Shown in pieces: positions 48,422-59,225 of a stretch of DNA of 64,000 nucleotides; the first letter of the stretch is position 1, and every line of letters begins with the position of its first letter. The translations under genes and the position numbers were made by a program. Source of the stretch: Cedecea neteri (GTDB lineage: Bacteria > Pseudomonadota > Gammaproteobacteria > Enterobacterales > Enterobacteriaceae); the NCBI RefSeq assembly GCF_000757825.1, contig NZ_CP009451.1, forward strand, positions 1,984,001-2,048,000, written 5' to 3'. The notes under the pieces were generated by a model. That model was not told the DNA's origin. It saw only the letters and a list, made by a program, of their open reading frames with translations, and made no database searches.

Positions 48422-49321
48422 TTACTCCATTTGCAGCATCATGCCTTTAAGCGTTTCGGCCAACACGCTGCCGATGGCGCTGGTGCCGCGATCGTGGCCT
48501 ATCAGCATCAGCGTTTGCGTTTGCTGGCCCAGCTCCCGCACCGGAATATAAACCAGCCGCCCGCTCCTCAGGTCGGTTTCGATATCAAACGGCGTCAGGA
48601 ACGTCAGCGCCTGGTCCATCATCGCCGACTGACGCATCACCTCGATAGAGTTGGTTTCGATAACCGGCTGCAGCGCCACCATCGCACGGGCAAATACGTC
48701 GTTCAGGTAGGGGCGAATCACCGTGGAATCATCGGCGATAACCATGGGATGCGGCATACAGTCGCTCAGGCGCAGGCTGCTTTTATCCGCCAGCGGATGC
48801 CCCGGCGCAACGACCGCGCCCAGCCTGCCCGTCACGCTGGCAATACTGCGCAGCGATGAGCGCATTTCAAAATCAAAACCAATCCCCAAATCCACGTCGC
48901 CGGAAGCCACCGCGCTGGTGATATCCTCGCCGCGTGTCATCTGCTGCAAATGCAGCTTTACCCGTGGGTTGGCACGGCGGAAATCGGCTGCCGCACGCGG
49001 GATCAGGTTAGCCGCCAGCCCGCTCATCATTGCCACCGTCACTTCACCACGCCGCAGTCCTTTTAGCTCCTCAATTTTAATCTGCGCCCATTCCAGCTCT
49101 TTAAAGCTCTGGCGCACATGGTGAATCAGCGTTTCACCGGCTGCGGTAAGGATCATTTTACGCGGCAGGCGCTGGAACAGCGGCGTGCCCAGCTCTTCCT
49201 CCAGCGCCAGCAGCTGGCGGTTGATAGCCGAAGCGGAAATATGCAGGCGTTCCGCAGCCTTACGAATCGAACCGCTGCGCGCCACCTCATCAAGATAAAC
49301 CAGTAAACGATATTTCAGCAT
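48422..49321 (-). CDS. LysR-type regulator of the ABC/amidohydrolase locus
   Basis: A 299-residue LysR-family factor. The DNA-binding domain (residues 1-60) includes RLLVYLDEVARSGSIRKAAER and LHISASAINRQLLALEEEL. The effector domain starts at GEVTVAMMSGLAANLIPRAA near 92. It is divergent from the BMP-ABC operon across 124 bases and convergent with the creatininase gene, so it most likely regulates both. The inducer is presumably the transported compound or a breakdown product. Confidence 0.9.
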   Translation of the reverse strand: MLKYRLLVYLDEVARSGSIRKAAERLHISASAINRQLLALEEELGTPLFQRLPRKMILTAAGETLIHHVRQSFKELEWAQIKIEELKGLRRGEVTVAMMSGLAANLIPRAAADFRRANPRVKLHLQQMTRGEDITSAVASGDVDLGIGFDFEMRSSLRSIASVTGRLGAVVAPGHPLADKSSLRLSDCMPHPMVIADDSTVIRPYLNDVFARAMVALQPVIETNSIEVMRQSAMMDQALTFLTPFDIETDLRSGRLVYIPVRELGQQTQTLMLIGHDRGTSAIGSVLAETLKGMMLQME

Positions 49322-49335
49322 CGGGGCTCCTGCGT

Positions 49336-49348
49336 TGCCTAAAAGGCA
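49336..49348 (+). promoter_or_regulatory. Candidate LysR-type operator (T-N11-A)
   Basis: TGCCT-AAA-AGGCA is a perfect inverted repeat with T-N11-A spacing in the regulator/BMP intergenic region, about 100 bases upstream of the BMP start. Confidence 0.5.
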
Positions 49349-49445
49349 TCGGTCAGTACGAAAATACGTGCTTTTAAGATATCGCTAAGCGCGGCATAAC
49401 TGAAGTCATCAATCATCCTCCATCCACAATCCTGGGAGAGAAAAA

Positions 49446-50453
49446 ATGGCAGGCATCACCCGCAGAAACTTCGCAAAAATGCTGGCAGGCGCCGTGGTAC
49501 TCCCCGCGCTTGCCCCCGTAATGTCACGCTCTGCTCTGGCGGCAACGAAAGAGTTCAAGGTGGCGCTGCTGCTGCCGGGGACCATTTCCGACGGCGGCTG
49601 GAATACGCTGGCGTATCAGGGCCTGCAAAGCCTGAAAAAATCCGGCATTAAGGTGGCCTGGAGCGAAAGCGTGCCGCAGGCACAGATGGAACAGTCGATT
49701 CGCGGCTACGCGGACGATGGCTACAACCTGATTATCGGCCACAGCTTTGAGTACGGCGCGGCGTTCACCGAAATCGCGCCGGACTACCCGGATACCGACT
49801 TTTTCGCCTCCACGTTTAAACCTGCGGAAGCGGCACCGAAAAACGTGGAATACATCAATCTGGCCTACATTCAGGCCGCGTATGCCGCAGGCGCGCTGGC
49901 CGCACTGATTTCCGACAAAGGCAAAGCCGTGGGCTTTGTGGGCGGCGGCGATAACCCGACCCAGCAGGGCATGATGCGCGCCTTTATCCTCGGAGCGGAA
50001 AAAACGCGCTCGGGCATTAAGGGCCTTGGCGTCGTCACCGGCGACTACGGCAACGCGACGAAGGGGCGTGAGGCCGCCACGGCCATGATAACCAACGGCG
50101 CCGACGTTATCTGGCATGCCGCCGACGTCACCGGCCTCGGGGCGCTTCAGGGTGCGATTGCCGCGAACGTCAAAGCCATTGGCTGCTACACCGATCAGAA
50201 AGATGTCTCCCCCAGCCACATCGCCTGCAGCTTTAAGCAAAACCTGGACTGGGTTGTGGCGCAGGTGGGCAGCGCGGCGGCAGGTCACGCCTTTAAGGGC
50301 GGCGAAGAGTGGTCGCCGAGCGTCGCCAAAGCCTGGTCGGTTATCTACGGCAGCACATCCCACAACGCCAGCTTAGTGAGCGACAGCGCCTGGCAAGCCT
50401 TCCAGAAAATCTGGCAGCAACTTGATACCGGCGCGTTATCCGCCACCGCCTGA
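49446..50453 (+). CDS. BMP-family ABC substrate-binding protein, Tat signal
   Basis: Periplasmic binding protein of the Bmp/PnrA family, whose known members bind nucleosides or related heterocycles. It has 335 residues. The N-terminus ITRRNFAKMLAGAVVLPALA carries a twin-arginine motif, with cleavage predicted after SRSALA. The mature part begins KEFKVALLLPGTISDGGWN, with GHSFEYGAAF near 97, KGKAVGFVGGGDNP near 157 and HAADVTGLGALQGA near 225, all typical of the family. It is first in a six-gene run with the ATPase 14 bases downstream. The ligand is unknown. Confidence 0.9.
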   Translation: MAGITRRNFAKMLAGAVVLPALAPVMSRSALAATKEFKVALLLPGTISDGGWNTLAYQGLQSLKKSGIKVAWSESVPQAQMEQSIRGYADDGYNLIIGHSFEYGAAFTEIAPDYPDTDFFASTFKPAEAAPKNVEYINLAYIQAAYAAGALAALISDKGKAVGFVGGGDNPTQQGMMRAFILGAEKTRSGIKGLGVVTGDYGNATKGREAATAMITNGADVIWHAADVTGLGALQGAIAANVKAIGCYTDQKDVSPSHIACSFKQNLDWVVAQVGSAAAGHAFKGGEEWSPSVAKAWSVIYGSTSHNASLVSDSAWQAFQKIWQQLDTGALSATA

Positions 50454-50467
50454 CCGGGAGTTAACAG

Positions 50468-52024
50468 ATGAGCATAGCTGCGCCTTTGCCGCGTGTAGCG
50501 TTGAATCGCATCACCAAAAGATTTGCCCGCGTCACCGCCAACGACAACGTCTCGATGACCATTGAAGCCGGTGAGATCCATGCTCTGCTGGGTGAAAACG
50601 GCGCAGGAAAAAGTACCCTGATGCAAATTCTCTACGGCCTTTATCAGGCCGATGAAGGCGATATTGTGGTAGCGGGTAAAAGCGTGAAGTTTCGCGACCC
50701 GAGCGACGCCATCGCCTGCGGAATCGGCATGGTTCATCAGGAATTTATGCTGGTGCAGCCGATGACGGTCGTCGAAAACGTGGTGCTCGGCCTGAAAGAG
50801 AATGCCAGCGGCGTGCTTAACCTGAAGGCCGCGGCTGCCCGGCTGAAGGCGCTGTCGGACAAACATGGCCTGGCCATCGATCCCTGGGCGCGAGTACAGC
50901 ACCTTTCCGTTGGCGTTCAGCAGCGGGTTGAGATCCTCAAGCTGCTCTACCGTGACGCGCAGGTTCTGATCCTGGATGAGCCCACGGCGGTGCTCACGCC
51001 GAAAGAGAAAGAAGGCCTGTTTGCCACGCTGAAGTCGCTCTGCGCCGAAGGACGATCCGTGGTGATCGTCACCCATAAGCTTTATGAAATCATGGCGATT
51101 GCTCGCCGGGTGTCCGTCATGCGGGCCGGAAAAATGGTGGAAACCGTGGCGGTGTCTGACACCTCCGAAACCGATCTGGCTCGCCGCATGGTTGGCCGTG
51201 ATGTTGTGCTGCGGGTCGAGAAAACGCCGTGCAGGCCTGGCCGCAACGTGCTGCACGTGGACAGCATTGCCCTGCGCGACGAAACCGGCCAGCAAAAAAT
51301 TTGGCGTGCTTCGCTTAGGGTCGCAGCGGGCGAGATCCTTGGCATCGCCGGCGTGGAAGGTAACGGCCAGTCGGAGCTGGCAAGCGCCCTGCTCAACCTG
51401 ATGCCGATAGAAGCCGGCCGTATTCTGCTGGAAGGGGAAGATATTTCGGATGCTACGCCCGCTCAGCGTCGCCAGAAAGGCATCGGTTTTATTCCCGCAG
51501 ACCGCCGGGAAGTCGGCTCATTCGTCACCCTTTCGCTGGAAGAAAACGCCATGCTCGGCTCCCAGCGCAGCTTCACCAAAGCCAAAGGCTGGCTGTTGGA
51601 TCGCCTGAAAATAGCCCGCCACGCCAAAGAAATCATGGCGCGTTTTGACGTTCGTGCCCCGGACGCTCAGTTCGAAGCCGGCAAGCTTTCAGGCGGCAAT
51701 CTGCAAAAACTGATCCTCGGGCGCGAAGTCGCGCAGAACCCGAAATTACTGATCGTTGAGCAACCCACTCGCGGGCTGGACGTGGGCGCGGTTGAGGCCG
51801 TTTGGGCGGGCCTGCTGGCGGCACGAGACAGCGGCTGCGCCATCGTGCTTATCTCCGCCGAACTCGAAGAAATTATCAACCTCTCGGACCGCATTGCCGT
51901 GATGTACAACGGCCAGATCGCGGGCGAGCTGGAGACGGCACACGCCACGCCGACCCTCCTTTCTGAACTGATGGCCGGTGGCAGCCCGACTCACGCGGAA
52001 CAGCAGCATGACAAAGTGGCTTGA
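50468..52024 (+). CDS. ABC transporter ATPase, two-domain (nucleoside/sugar type)
   Basis: Fused ATPase energising the BMP-dependent importer. It has 518 residues. The first domain has Walker A GENGAGKST (near residue 43), the signature LSVGVQQRVEIL and Walker B VLILDEPTAVLTP (near 160). The second has a degenerate P-loop GVEGNGQSEL (near 297) but a good signature LSGGNLQKLILGRE and Walker B LLIVEQPTRGLD, the usual asymmetry in this subfamily. It overlaps the next permease by 17 bases. Confidence 0.94.
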   Translation: MSIAAPLPRVALNRITKRFARVTANDNVSMTIEAGEIHALLGENGAGKSTLMQILYGLYQADEGDIVVAGKSVKFRDPSDAIACGIGMVHQEFMLVQPMTVVENVVLGLKENASGVLNLKAAAARLKALSDKHGLAIDPWARVQHLSVGVQQRVEILKLLYRDAQVLILDEPTAVLTPKEKEGLFATLKSLCAEGRSVVIVTHKLYEIMAIARRVSVMRAGKMVETVAVSDTSETDLARRMVGRDVVLRVEKTPCRPGRNVLHVDSIALRDETGQQKIWRASLRVAAGEILGIAGVEGNGQSELASALLNLMPIEAGRILLEGEDISDATPAQRRQKGIGFIPADRREVGSFVTLSLEENAMLGSQRSFTKAKGWLLDRLKIARHAKEIMARFDVRAPDAQFEAGKLSGGNLQKLILGREVAQNPKLLIVEQPTRGLDVGAVEAVWAGLLAARDSGCAIVLISAELEEIINLSDRIAVMYNGQIAGELETAHATPTLLSELMAGGSPTHAEQQHDKVA

Positions 52025-53123
52025 ACGACGCCTTTCCCCGGCACAGTCGCCCTCGGCGCTGGCGCTGACCAGCTTCGGCGGCATTCTCGCCGCATTTATC
52101 GTCGGTGGGCTGCTGTTTTTACCCTTCGGCGCGAACCCTTTAACCGCTTATGGCTTCCTGTTCAGCGAGGCTTTTGGCTCCGCTCGCGGGTTTGGCCTTA
52201 GCCTGGTGCAGGCCACGCCGCTGATGCTTATCGCGCTGGCAACGCTGGTCATCTGGCGCGCGGGACTGGGCTACATCGGCTTTGAAGGCTGCTTCCTGGT
52301 TGGCGCGACGGCGGCAAGCTGGATAGCACTTTCCGGCACGCCGCAGGGCCTGCCGTGGAAGCTGCCGGCCGAGCTTTACTGGCCGATAGTGCTGCTAGTG
52401 ACGTTTATCGCCGGCGCGCTCTGGGCTGGCTGGGTGGGTGCCCTGCGCGTGCGCTTTGGCGGCAACGACGTCCTGATTTCTCTGATGGCGAATTATGTCG
52501 CCATCTTTTTAGTTCAGTACCTGGTTTCTGGGCCGATGCGTGCGCCGGGAGATCTGCCGCAAACGCCCCGCCTGCCGCAGGAAACCTGGCTGCCAATAGT
52601 TCTCAGCGGCATAAAAACGCACTGGGGTATCGCTCTCGCGCTCATCGCCACGCTGTTCACCTGCTGGCTGATACGCAGCACGCCTGCAGGCTACGAAATC
52701 AACCTGGCGGGGCTGAATCCGAAAGCAGCACGCTATGGCGGAGTCGATGTTGCCCGCCGCCAAATGAGCGCGGTTTACCTGGGCGGCGGCTTTGCGGCTC
52801 TCGCCGGGCTGTGTGCCGTGCTCGGCGTTCAGCACCGCCTGATGGACGGACTTTCCGGCGGCGTCGGCTTTATCGGCGTGGTCGTGGCGCTGCTGGCGCG
52901 GCTGAACCCGCTGCTGGTGATCCCTACCGCGATTATGTACGGCGGGCTGCAGGTTGGCGGCGGTGCCATGCAGCGTGAAACCGGCCTGCCAACTTCGGTG
53001 GTGCTGATATTACAAAGCCTGGTGGTCATGATGATTCTGGCAGGAGACGTGCTGCGTTATTACCGCCTGCGCCTGCCAGCCCGGACAGTCGTGCAGGATG
53101 CTTTAGTGGAGAAAAAATCATGA
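52008..53123 (+). CDS. ABC transporter permease 1 (BPD_transp_2 type)
   Basis: Inner-membrane permease of the importer. It has 371 residues with about nine to ten helices. ARYGGVDVARRQMSAVYLGGGFAAL near residue 244 is the cytoplasmic coupling segment. The ATG at 52008 (MTKWLERRLSPAQ) is chosen because it gives a normal positive N-terminus; a GTG ten codons upstream is also in frame. It overlaps both neighbours (17 bases upstream, 4 downstream). Confidence 0.92.
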   Translation: MTKWLERRLSPAQSPSALALTSFGGILAAFIVGGLLFLPFGANPLTAYGFLFSEAFGSARGFGLSLVQATPLMLIALATLVIWRAGLGYIGFEGCFLVGATAASWIALSGTPQGLPWKLPAELYWPIVLLVTFIAGALWAGWVGALRVRFGGNDVLISLMANYVAIFLVQYLVSGPMRAPGDLPQTPRLPQETWLPIVLSGIKTHWGIALALIATLFTCWLIRSTPAGYEINLAGLNPKAARYGGVDVARRQMSAVYLGGGFAALAGLCAVLGVQHRLMDGLSGGVGFIGVVVALLARLNPLLVIPTAIMYGGLQVGGGAMQRETGLPTSVVLILQSLVVMMILAGDVLRYYRLRLPARTVVQDALVEKKS

Positions 53124-54064
53124 GCGCAATGACCCATCTGGATGCCGCCTTTTTCATTGGCTGGCTGGCTGCGGCCATCCGTCTTGCAGGCCCGGTATTG
53201 CTGGCTGCGCTCGGTGAGATCTACGCCGAACGCGCGGGCGTGCTGAATATTGGCCTGGAAGGCACCATTTTGCTGGGCGCGCTCAGCAGCTATCTTGCGG
53301 CCGCGTATACCGGCTCGACGCTGCTCGGCTTTTTTGCCGGTGGCGCAGGCGGGCTGCTCGTTGGCGTGTTGCTGGCCGCGCTTTATTTACGCGCCCACGC
53401 CAGCCAGATTGTGGTCGGCATTGTCTTTAACATTCTTGCGGCGGGCCTGGCCTCATGGATTTATTCCCTGGCAATAGGCAGTACCGGGACGGCGGCAACA
53501 ATTCCTATGTTTGCCGCCTGGCCCGTACCGCTGCTGTCATCCTTGCCCTTCATCGGCCCGGTGCTTTTTACCCAGCCCTGGCCACTCTATCTCACCCTGG
53601 CTCTGGTGTTTATCGCTCACTTTGGCCTGTTCCATACCCGCTTTGGCCTGGCGCTGCGTGCCGTGGGGGAAAACCCTAAAGCCGCCCATGCCGCCGGGCT
53701 TAACGTGCTGAAGCTTCGCACCTGGGGCGTGCTGTTTTCCTGCCTCGGGGCTGGCCTTGCCGGCGGCTATCTGGTCACCGCGCAAATCGGCCTGTTCCGC
53801 GATAACGTCGTCAGCGGCCAGGGGTTTATTGCTTTAGCTATCGTGATTTTTGGCCGCTGGAGCCCGCTAAAAGCCCTGCTGGCCGCCTTTATTTTCGGCG
53901 CCGCCGACGCGCTGCAGCTCTCTTTACAAGTCTTCGAAAGCTCGCTGCCGCCGCAGGTTCTGCTGGCGCTGCCGTACCTGTTAACTATTCTGGCGATGTC
54001 CGGCGTGGTGGGGCGAACCCTCCAGCCCCGCGCCCTGACGCAGCCTTATCGCAAGGAGTCATAA
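53120..54064 (+). CDS. ABC transporter permease 2 (BPD_transp_2 type)
   Basis: Second permease of the heterodimeric channel. It has 314 residues with about nine helices. YAERAGVLNIGLEGTILLGA near residue 36 and LRAVGENPKAAHAAGLNVLKL near 180 are highly conserved in nucleoside-type permeases. Its ATGA start overlaps the stop of permease 1. A cupin gene follows three bases after the stop. Confidence 0.93.
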   Translation: MSAMTHLDAAFFIGWLAAAIRLAGPVLLAALGEIYAERAGVLNIGLEGTILLGALSSYLAAAYTGSTLLGFFAGGAGGLLVGVLLAALYLRAHASQIVVGIVFNILAAGLASWIYSLAIGSTGTAATIPMFAAWPVPLLSSLPFIGPVLFTQPWPLYLTLALVFIAHFGLFHTRFGLALRAVGENPKAAHAAGLNVLKLRTWGVLFSCLGAGLAGGYLVTAQIGLFRDNVVSGQGFIALAIVIFGRWSPLKALLAAFIFGAADALQLSLQVFESSLPPQVLLALPYLLTILAMSGVVGRTLQPRALTQPYRKES

Positions 54065-54067
54065 TCG

Positions 54068-54496
54068 ATGAAACATTTCCGCCTTACCGACGTGTCCAGC
54101 GCCCAGGCTTTTCGCATCAGCCCAACGGACAGCAACTACTTTGCCGTGCTGTTCGACAAGCAGCAGGACGACATCGAAAACGTGTTCGTGGTTGAAATAT
54201 TTACCCCCGGCGGCGCCACACCTCCTAATGTGCATGCCGAAGCGCATGAATTTTTCTATGTCCTCGCGGGGGAAGGTATCGCGCGCTGTAACGATGAGGA
54301 GACGGCAATTCGTAAAGGCGATGCCCTGCTGTTGCACCCGGGCAATGAACACGCCATCCGCAATACCGGCAAGGGCAAGCTGTATACGTTAACGGTAATG
54401 ACGCCAAACGAAGGCTTCGCCGAATTGATCCGCCGCGGAAGCCCGGTCTCGCTGGACGAAGAAGATCTCCTGGTGCTGCAAGGAGAAGCAGAGTAA
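54068..54496 (+). CDS. Cupin-domain protein of the ABC/amidohydrolase operon
   Basis: A 142-residue soluble single cupin. Motif 1 is PPNVHAEAHEFFYVLAGEG (residues 56-74, His-x4-His-x-Glu-like), motif 2 is HPGNEHAIRNTGKG (near 97), so a metal site is plausible. It could be a small dioxygenase, isomerase or ligand-binding protein; sequence alone does not decide. Its stop overlaps the start of the amidohydrolase by one base (TAATG), so translation is coupled. Confidence 0.82.
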   Translation: MKHFRLTDVSSAQAFRISPTDSNYFAVLFDKQQDDIENVFVVEIFTPGGATPPNVHAEAHEFFYVLAGEGIARCNDEETAIRKGDALLLHPGNEHAIRNTGKGKLYTLTVMTPNEGFAELIRRGSPVSLDEEDLLVLQGEAE

Positions 54497-55260
54497 TGGC
54501 TGGTTATCCCCTCGGCAGCGCCCCGCGCAATCAGTGGCTGGTGACACCGCAAAGCGTGAACATGGTTCGTGCGGGCCGCCCTTCACGGCCGGTATCTCTG
54601 GAAAGCCGTGGGCGCGAGATCACGCTCGATCTGGAACATAGCGCACTGATCGTCATTGATATGCAAAATGACTTTTGCCATCCGGGAGGCTGGCTGGCGC
54701 ATATTGGCGTGGACGTCACGCCCGCCCGCGCACCGATTGATCCGCTGCGTAGGCTGCTGCCGTCGGCACGTGCGGCCGATGTGCCGGTGATTTGGCTTAA
54801 CTGGGGCAACCGCCCGGACAGGCTCAACCTTAGCCCCGCGCTGCTGCATGTTTATAACCCGGACGGCACCCAAACGGGCCTGGGCGACCCGCTGCCGGAG
54901 TCCGGCGCGCCTGTACTCCAGGCAGGAAGCTGGGCAGCAGATATCGTGGAAGAACTTGCTCCCGCCCCAAGCGATATTCGCATCGATAAATACCGAATGT
55001 CCGGCTTTCAGGACACCGTGCTGGACAGCGTGCTGAGAAATTTGGGCGTAACCACGCTGCTGTTTGCGGGCGTGAACGTTGATCAGTGCGTGCTGTGCAC
55101 GCTGCAGGACGCCAACTTCCACGGCTATGACTGCCTGCTGCTGGAGGATTGCAGTGCCACCACGTCGCCGGAATATTGCGTGGATGCCACCTTATATAAC
55201 GTACAGCAGTGCTTCGGTTTTGTGGTCAATTCCGGCGAATTGCTGGCGAAGCTGAAATAA
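54496..55260 (+). CDS. Isochorismatase-family cysteine amidohydrolase
   Basis: A 254-residue hydrolase of the isochorismatase / N-carbamoyl amidase superfamily. The Asp-Lys-Cys triad is intact: VIDMQNDFCHPGG (near residue 55), RIDKYRMSGFQDT (near 167) and GVNVDQCVLCTLQDA (near 197). The stretch from VDELxP-like IVEELAPAPSDIRIDKYRMS to LDSVLRNLGV resembles ureidoacrylate amidohydrolase RutB, so release of ammonia and CO2 from a carbamoyl group is the likely chemistry. It is last in the operon. The true substrate is unknown. Confidence 0.88.
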   Translation: MAGYPLGSAPRNQWLVTPQSVNMVRAGRPSRPVSLESRGREITLDLEHSALIVIDMQNDFCHPGGWLAHIGVDVTPARAPIDPLRRLLPSARAADVPVIWLNWGNRPDRLNLSPALLHVYNPDGTQTGLGDPLPESGAPVLQAGSWAADIVEELAPAPSDIRIDKYRMSGFQDTVLDSVLRNLGVTTLLFAGVNVDQCVLCTLQDANFHGYDCLLLEDCSATTSPEYCVDATLYNVQQCFGFVVNSGELLAKLK

Positions 55261-55263
55261 AAA

Positions 55264-55287
55264 AACGCTGGTTTTTAAGCCAGCGTT
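55264..55287 (-). terminator. Terminator between amidohydrolase and GH1 genes
   Basis: AACGCTGG-TTTTTAAG-CCAGCGTT, with an A-run on the left that gives UUUUU on the minus strand. It best serves the GH1 transcript but may stop both. Confidence 0.8.
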
Positions 55288-55310
55288 CATTCAGTTAACC
55301 ACGAGTATTA

Positions 55311-57645
<2,335 letters not shown>

Positions 57646-57752
57646 ACGTTACTTTCTCCCAGCTATTCTCGCGATGGCGTATTTCTTGCCGACAATGATT
57701 CAAAGCTTAATCAATCGAAAGCCTGTCAGGCAAGCAGGGAGAAAACACGAAT

Positions 57753-57768
57753 TGAACAACTTTTGAAC
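57753..57768 (+). promoter_or_regulatory. TGAAC-N6-TGAAC repeat upstream of bglK
   Basis: Two TGAAC units lie 11 bases apart in the bglK-gntR gap. The same direct repeat and spacing occur in inverted orientation upstream of the GntR gene and PTS IIB (58640-58655). It is a candidate regulator site shared by the two transcripts. Confidence 0.45.
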
Positions 57769-57837
57769 CTGTTTAAATGCATTATTTACATAGAGTTAAC
57801 CGCATTTTTAACAGTACTCGGGGAACAGGTTTATTTA

Positions 57838-58581
57838 TCAGATGATTAATGAACCTCTTTTTTGCGCAGAACTGTGACCCGCCTTACGCGGTAGATAATA
57901 CTTCACCTGAAATTCAAACACGTTGGTGTAGAGGATAGAGTAATCAATAGGACTGTGAGTCTCGTCAACCGACTGAGTTTCCATACGAATAATCGGATCG
58001 CGCACGCTGATATGCAGTAATTTAGCAATGTCGGCCGGCGGCAGCAGCGGCTGGAATGACTCATAGCAGCCATGAATTTCTACGCCACACTCATCCTCGA
58101 TGTAGGAAAATTTCGATCGTTTCATGTGATTAACCGTCAGATCTGGAAAACGGTTCACCGACAGCCAGGTTTCCTCCACCTGCATCGGGACATTGTCGAT
58201 ATGGCGCAGCCTTTTGGCGTAATACACCGGCTCGCCGATGGCCAGCTGCAGGCGGCTGGCTATCTCCTCGGAGGCTTGCTGTAGCTCAAATCTCAGCACC
58301 TGGCTGGAGGGTTTTTTACCTTCACTTTTAGCAATTTCCGTAAAGCTATCCAGGTGAGTAACCGAGGCCTGAAAGTGCTTGTTTCTCACGTAGGTACCGG
58401 AGCCGTGCCTGCGCTCGATCAGAGATTCATCTTCCAGCACCCTCAGGGCTTTGCGCAGCGTATTGCGCGACACGTTGTAGAATTCAGCCAGCTCTTTTTC
58501 GGACGGGAGGCTGTCGCCGATATTGCAGGTTGGGCTACTGATTCGGCTTTTTAGTAAGTTAACAACATCTTTATAAACCAC
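57838..58581 (-). CDS. GntR/HutC-family regulator (UTRA domain) of the beta-glucoside locus
   Basis: A 247-residue repressor. The winged helix is at residues 1-68 (SLPSEKELAEFYNVSRNTLRKALRVLEDESLIERRHGSGTYV). A UTRA ligand domain follows from residue 85, with YYAKRLRHIDNVPMQVEETWLS near 120 and IEDECGVEIHGCYES near 161. The start is GTG at 58581 with a strong AAGGAGGT ribosome site. It lies between the bglK-GH1 and the PTS-porin transcripts and probably senses a phosphorylated sugar, as relatives such as TreR and FrlR do. Confidence 0.92.
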   Translation of the reverse strand: MVYKDVVNLLKSRISSPTCNIGDSLPSEKELAEFYNVSRNTLRKALRVLEDESLIERRHGSGTYVRNKHFQASVTHLDSFTEIAKSEGKKPSSQVLRFELQQASEEIASRLQLAIGEPVYYAKRLRHIDNVPMQVEETWLSVNRFPDLTVNHMKRSKFSYIEDECGVEIHGCYESFQPLLPPADIAKLLHISVRDPIIRMETQSVDETHSPIDYSILYTNVFEFQVKYYLPRKAGHSSAQKRGSLII

Positions 58582-58639
58582 TTTTGAACCTCCTTAATTC
58601 ATTTAAAAACAATCAATTACTATCTCATTAATGCCGAAA

Positions 58640-58655
58640 GTTCAACACAGGTTCA
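58640..58655 (-). promoter_or_regulatory. TGAAC-N6-TGAAC repeat in the gntR-PTS gap
   Basis: On the minus strand TGAAC-CTGTGT-TGAAC, the same pattern as at 57753-57768, in the divergent region between the regulator and PTS IIB. A half-good CRP site (TGTGA at 58695-58699) lies between it and the IIB gene. Confidence 0.45.
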
Positions 58656-58777
58656 TTTTCATTCTGTTTTTTGCACCACTCGGTGGTCACTAACTGTGAT
58701 CGAAATGGCAGATGAATAAATTGATATTCATTAAGTTAGCCGCTGACTGATTATCGACAAAATAGTTAAGGGTAAAA

Positions 58778-59092
58778 ATGAAGAACATATTATTGGTTTG
58801 CGCGGCAGGGATGTCCACCAGCATGCTGGTTAAAAGAATGCAGGATCACGCTGCAGCGGGAAATATTTCGGTCAATATTAACGCACTGGCGATTGCTGAA
58901 GCGAAAGAAAGAATAAAGAAAAATGAAGCGGATGTGGTCCTGCTGGGCCCTCAGGTTCGTTTCCAAAAAAGTGAAATCGAGGAAATTGCTCAGGGAAAAA
59001 TTCCTGTGTCGGTAATTGATATGAAGCATTATGGGCAAATGGACGGAAAGTCCGTTCTGGATACTGCGTTAACTCTGCTTGGCGGCCATTAA
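58778..59092 (+). CDS. PTS EIIB, lactose/cellobiose family (beta-glucoside locus)
   Basis: Phosphoryl carrier of 104 residues. The active-site loop is ILLVCAAGMSTSMLVKRM with phospho-Cys8; VVLLGPQVRFQKSEI near residue 53 is the second signature. It is first in the IIB-IIC-porin run, 133 bases before IIC. The sequence is similar to, but clearly distinct from, the IIB at 17359-17664. No EIIA gene is found beside it. Confidence 0.93.
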   Translation: MKNILLVCAAGMSTSMLVKRMQDHAAAGNISVNINALAIAEAKERIKKNEADVVLLGPQVRFQKSEIEEIAQGKIPVSVIDMKHYGQMDGKSVLDTALTLLGGH

Positions 59093-59225
59093 TTCTTTCT
59101 GGTCGAAATAATAACTCGCTGATTAATTGATTAGGTTTATCGTCACGCCTCCTGGTTAGAGGAAGGTTTTTTATCGATAAATTTAAATCACCAGTCAATA
59201 TCTCTCTAATTATAAAGGGCGCATC

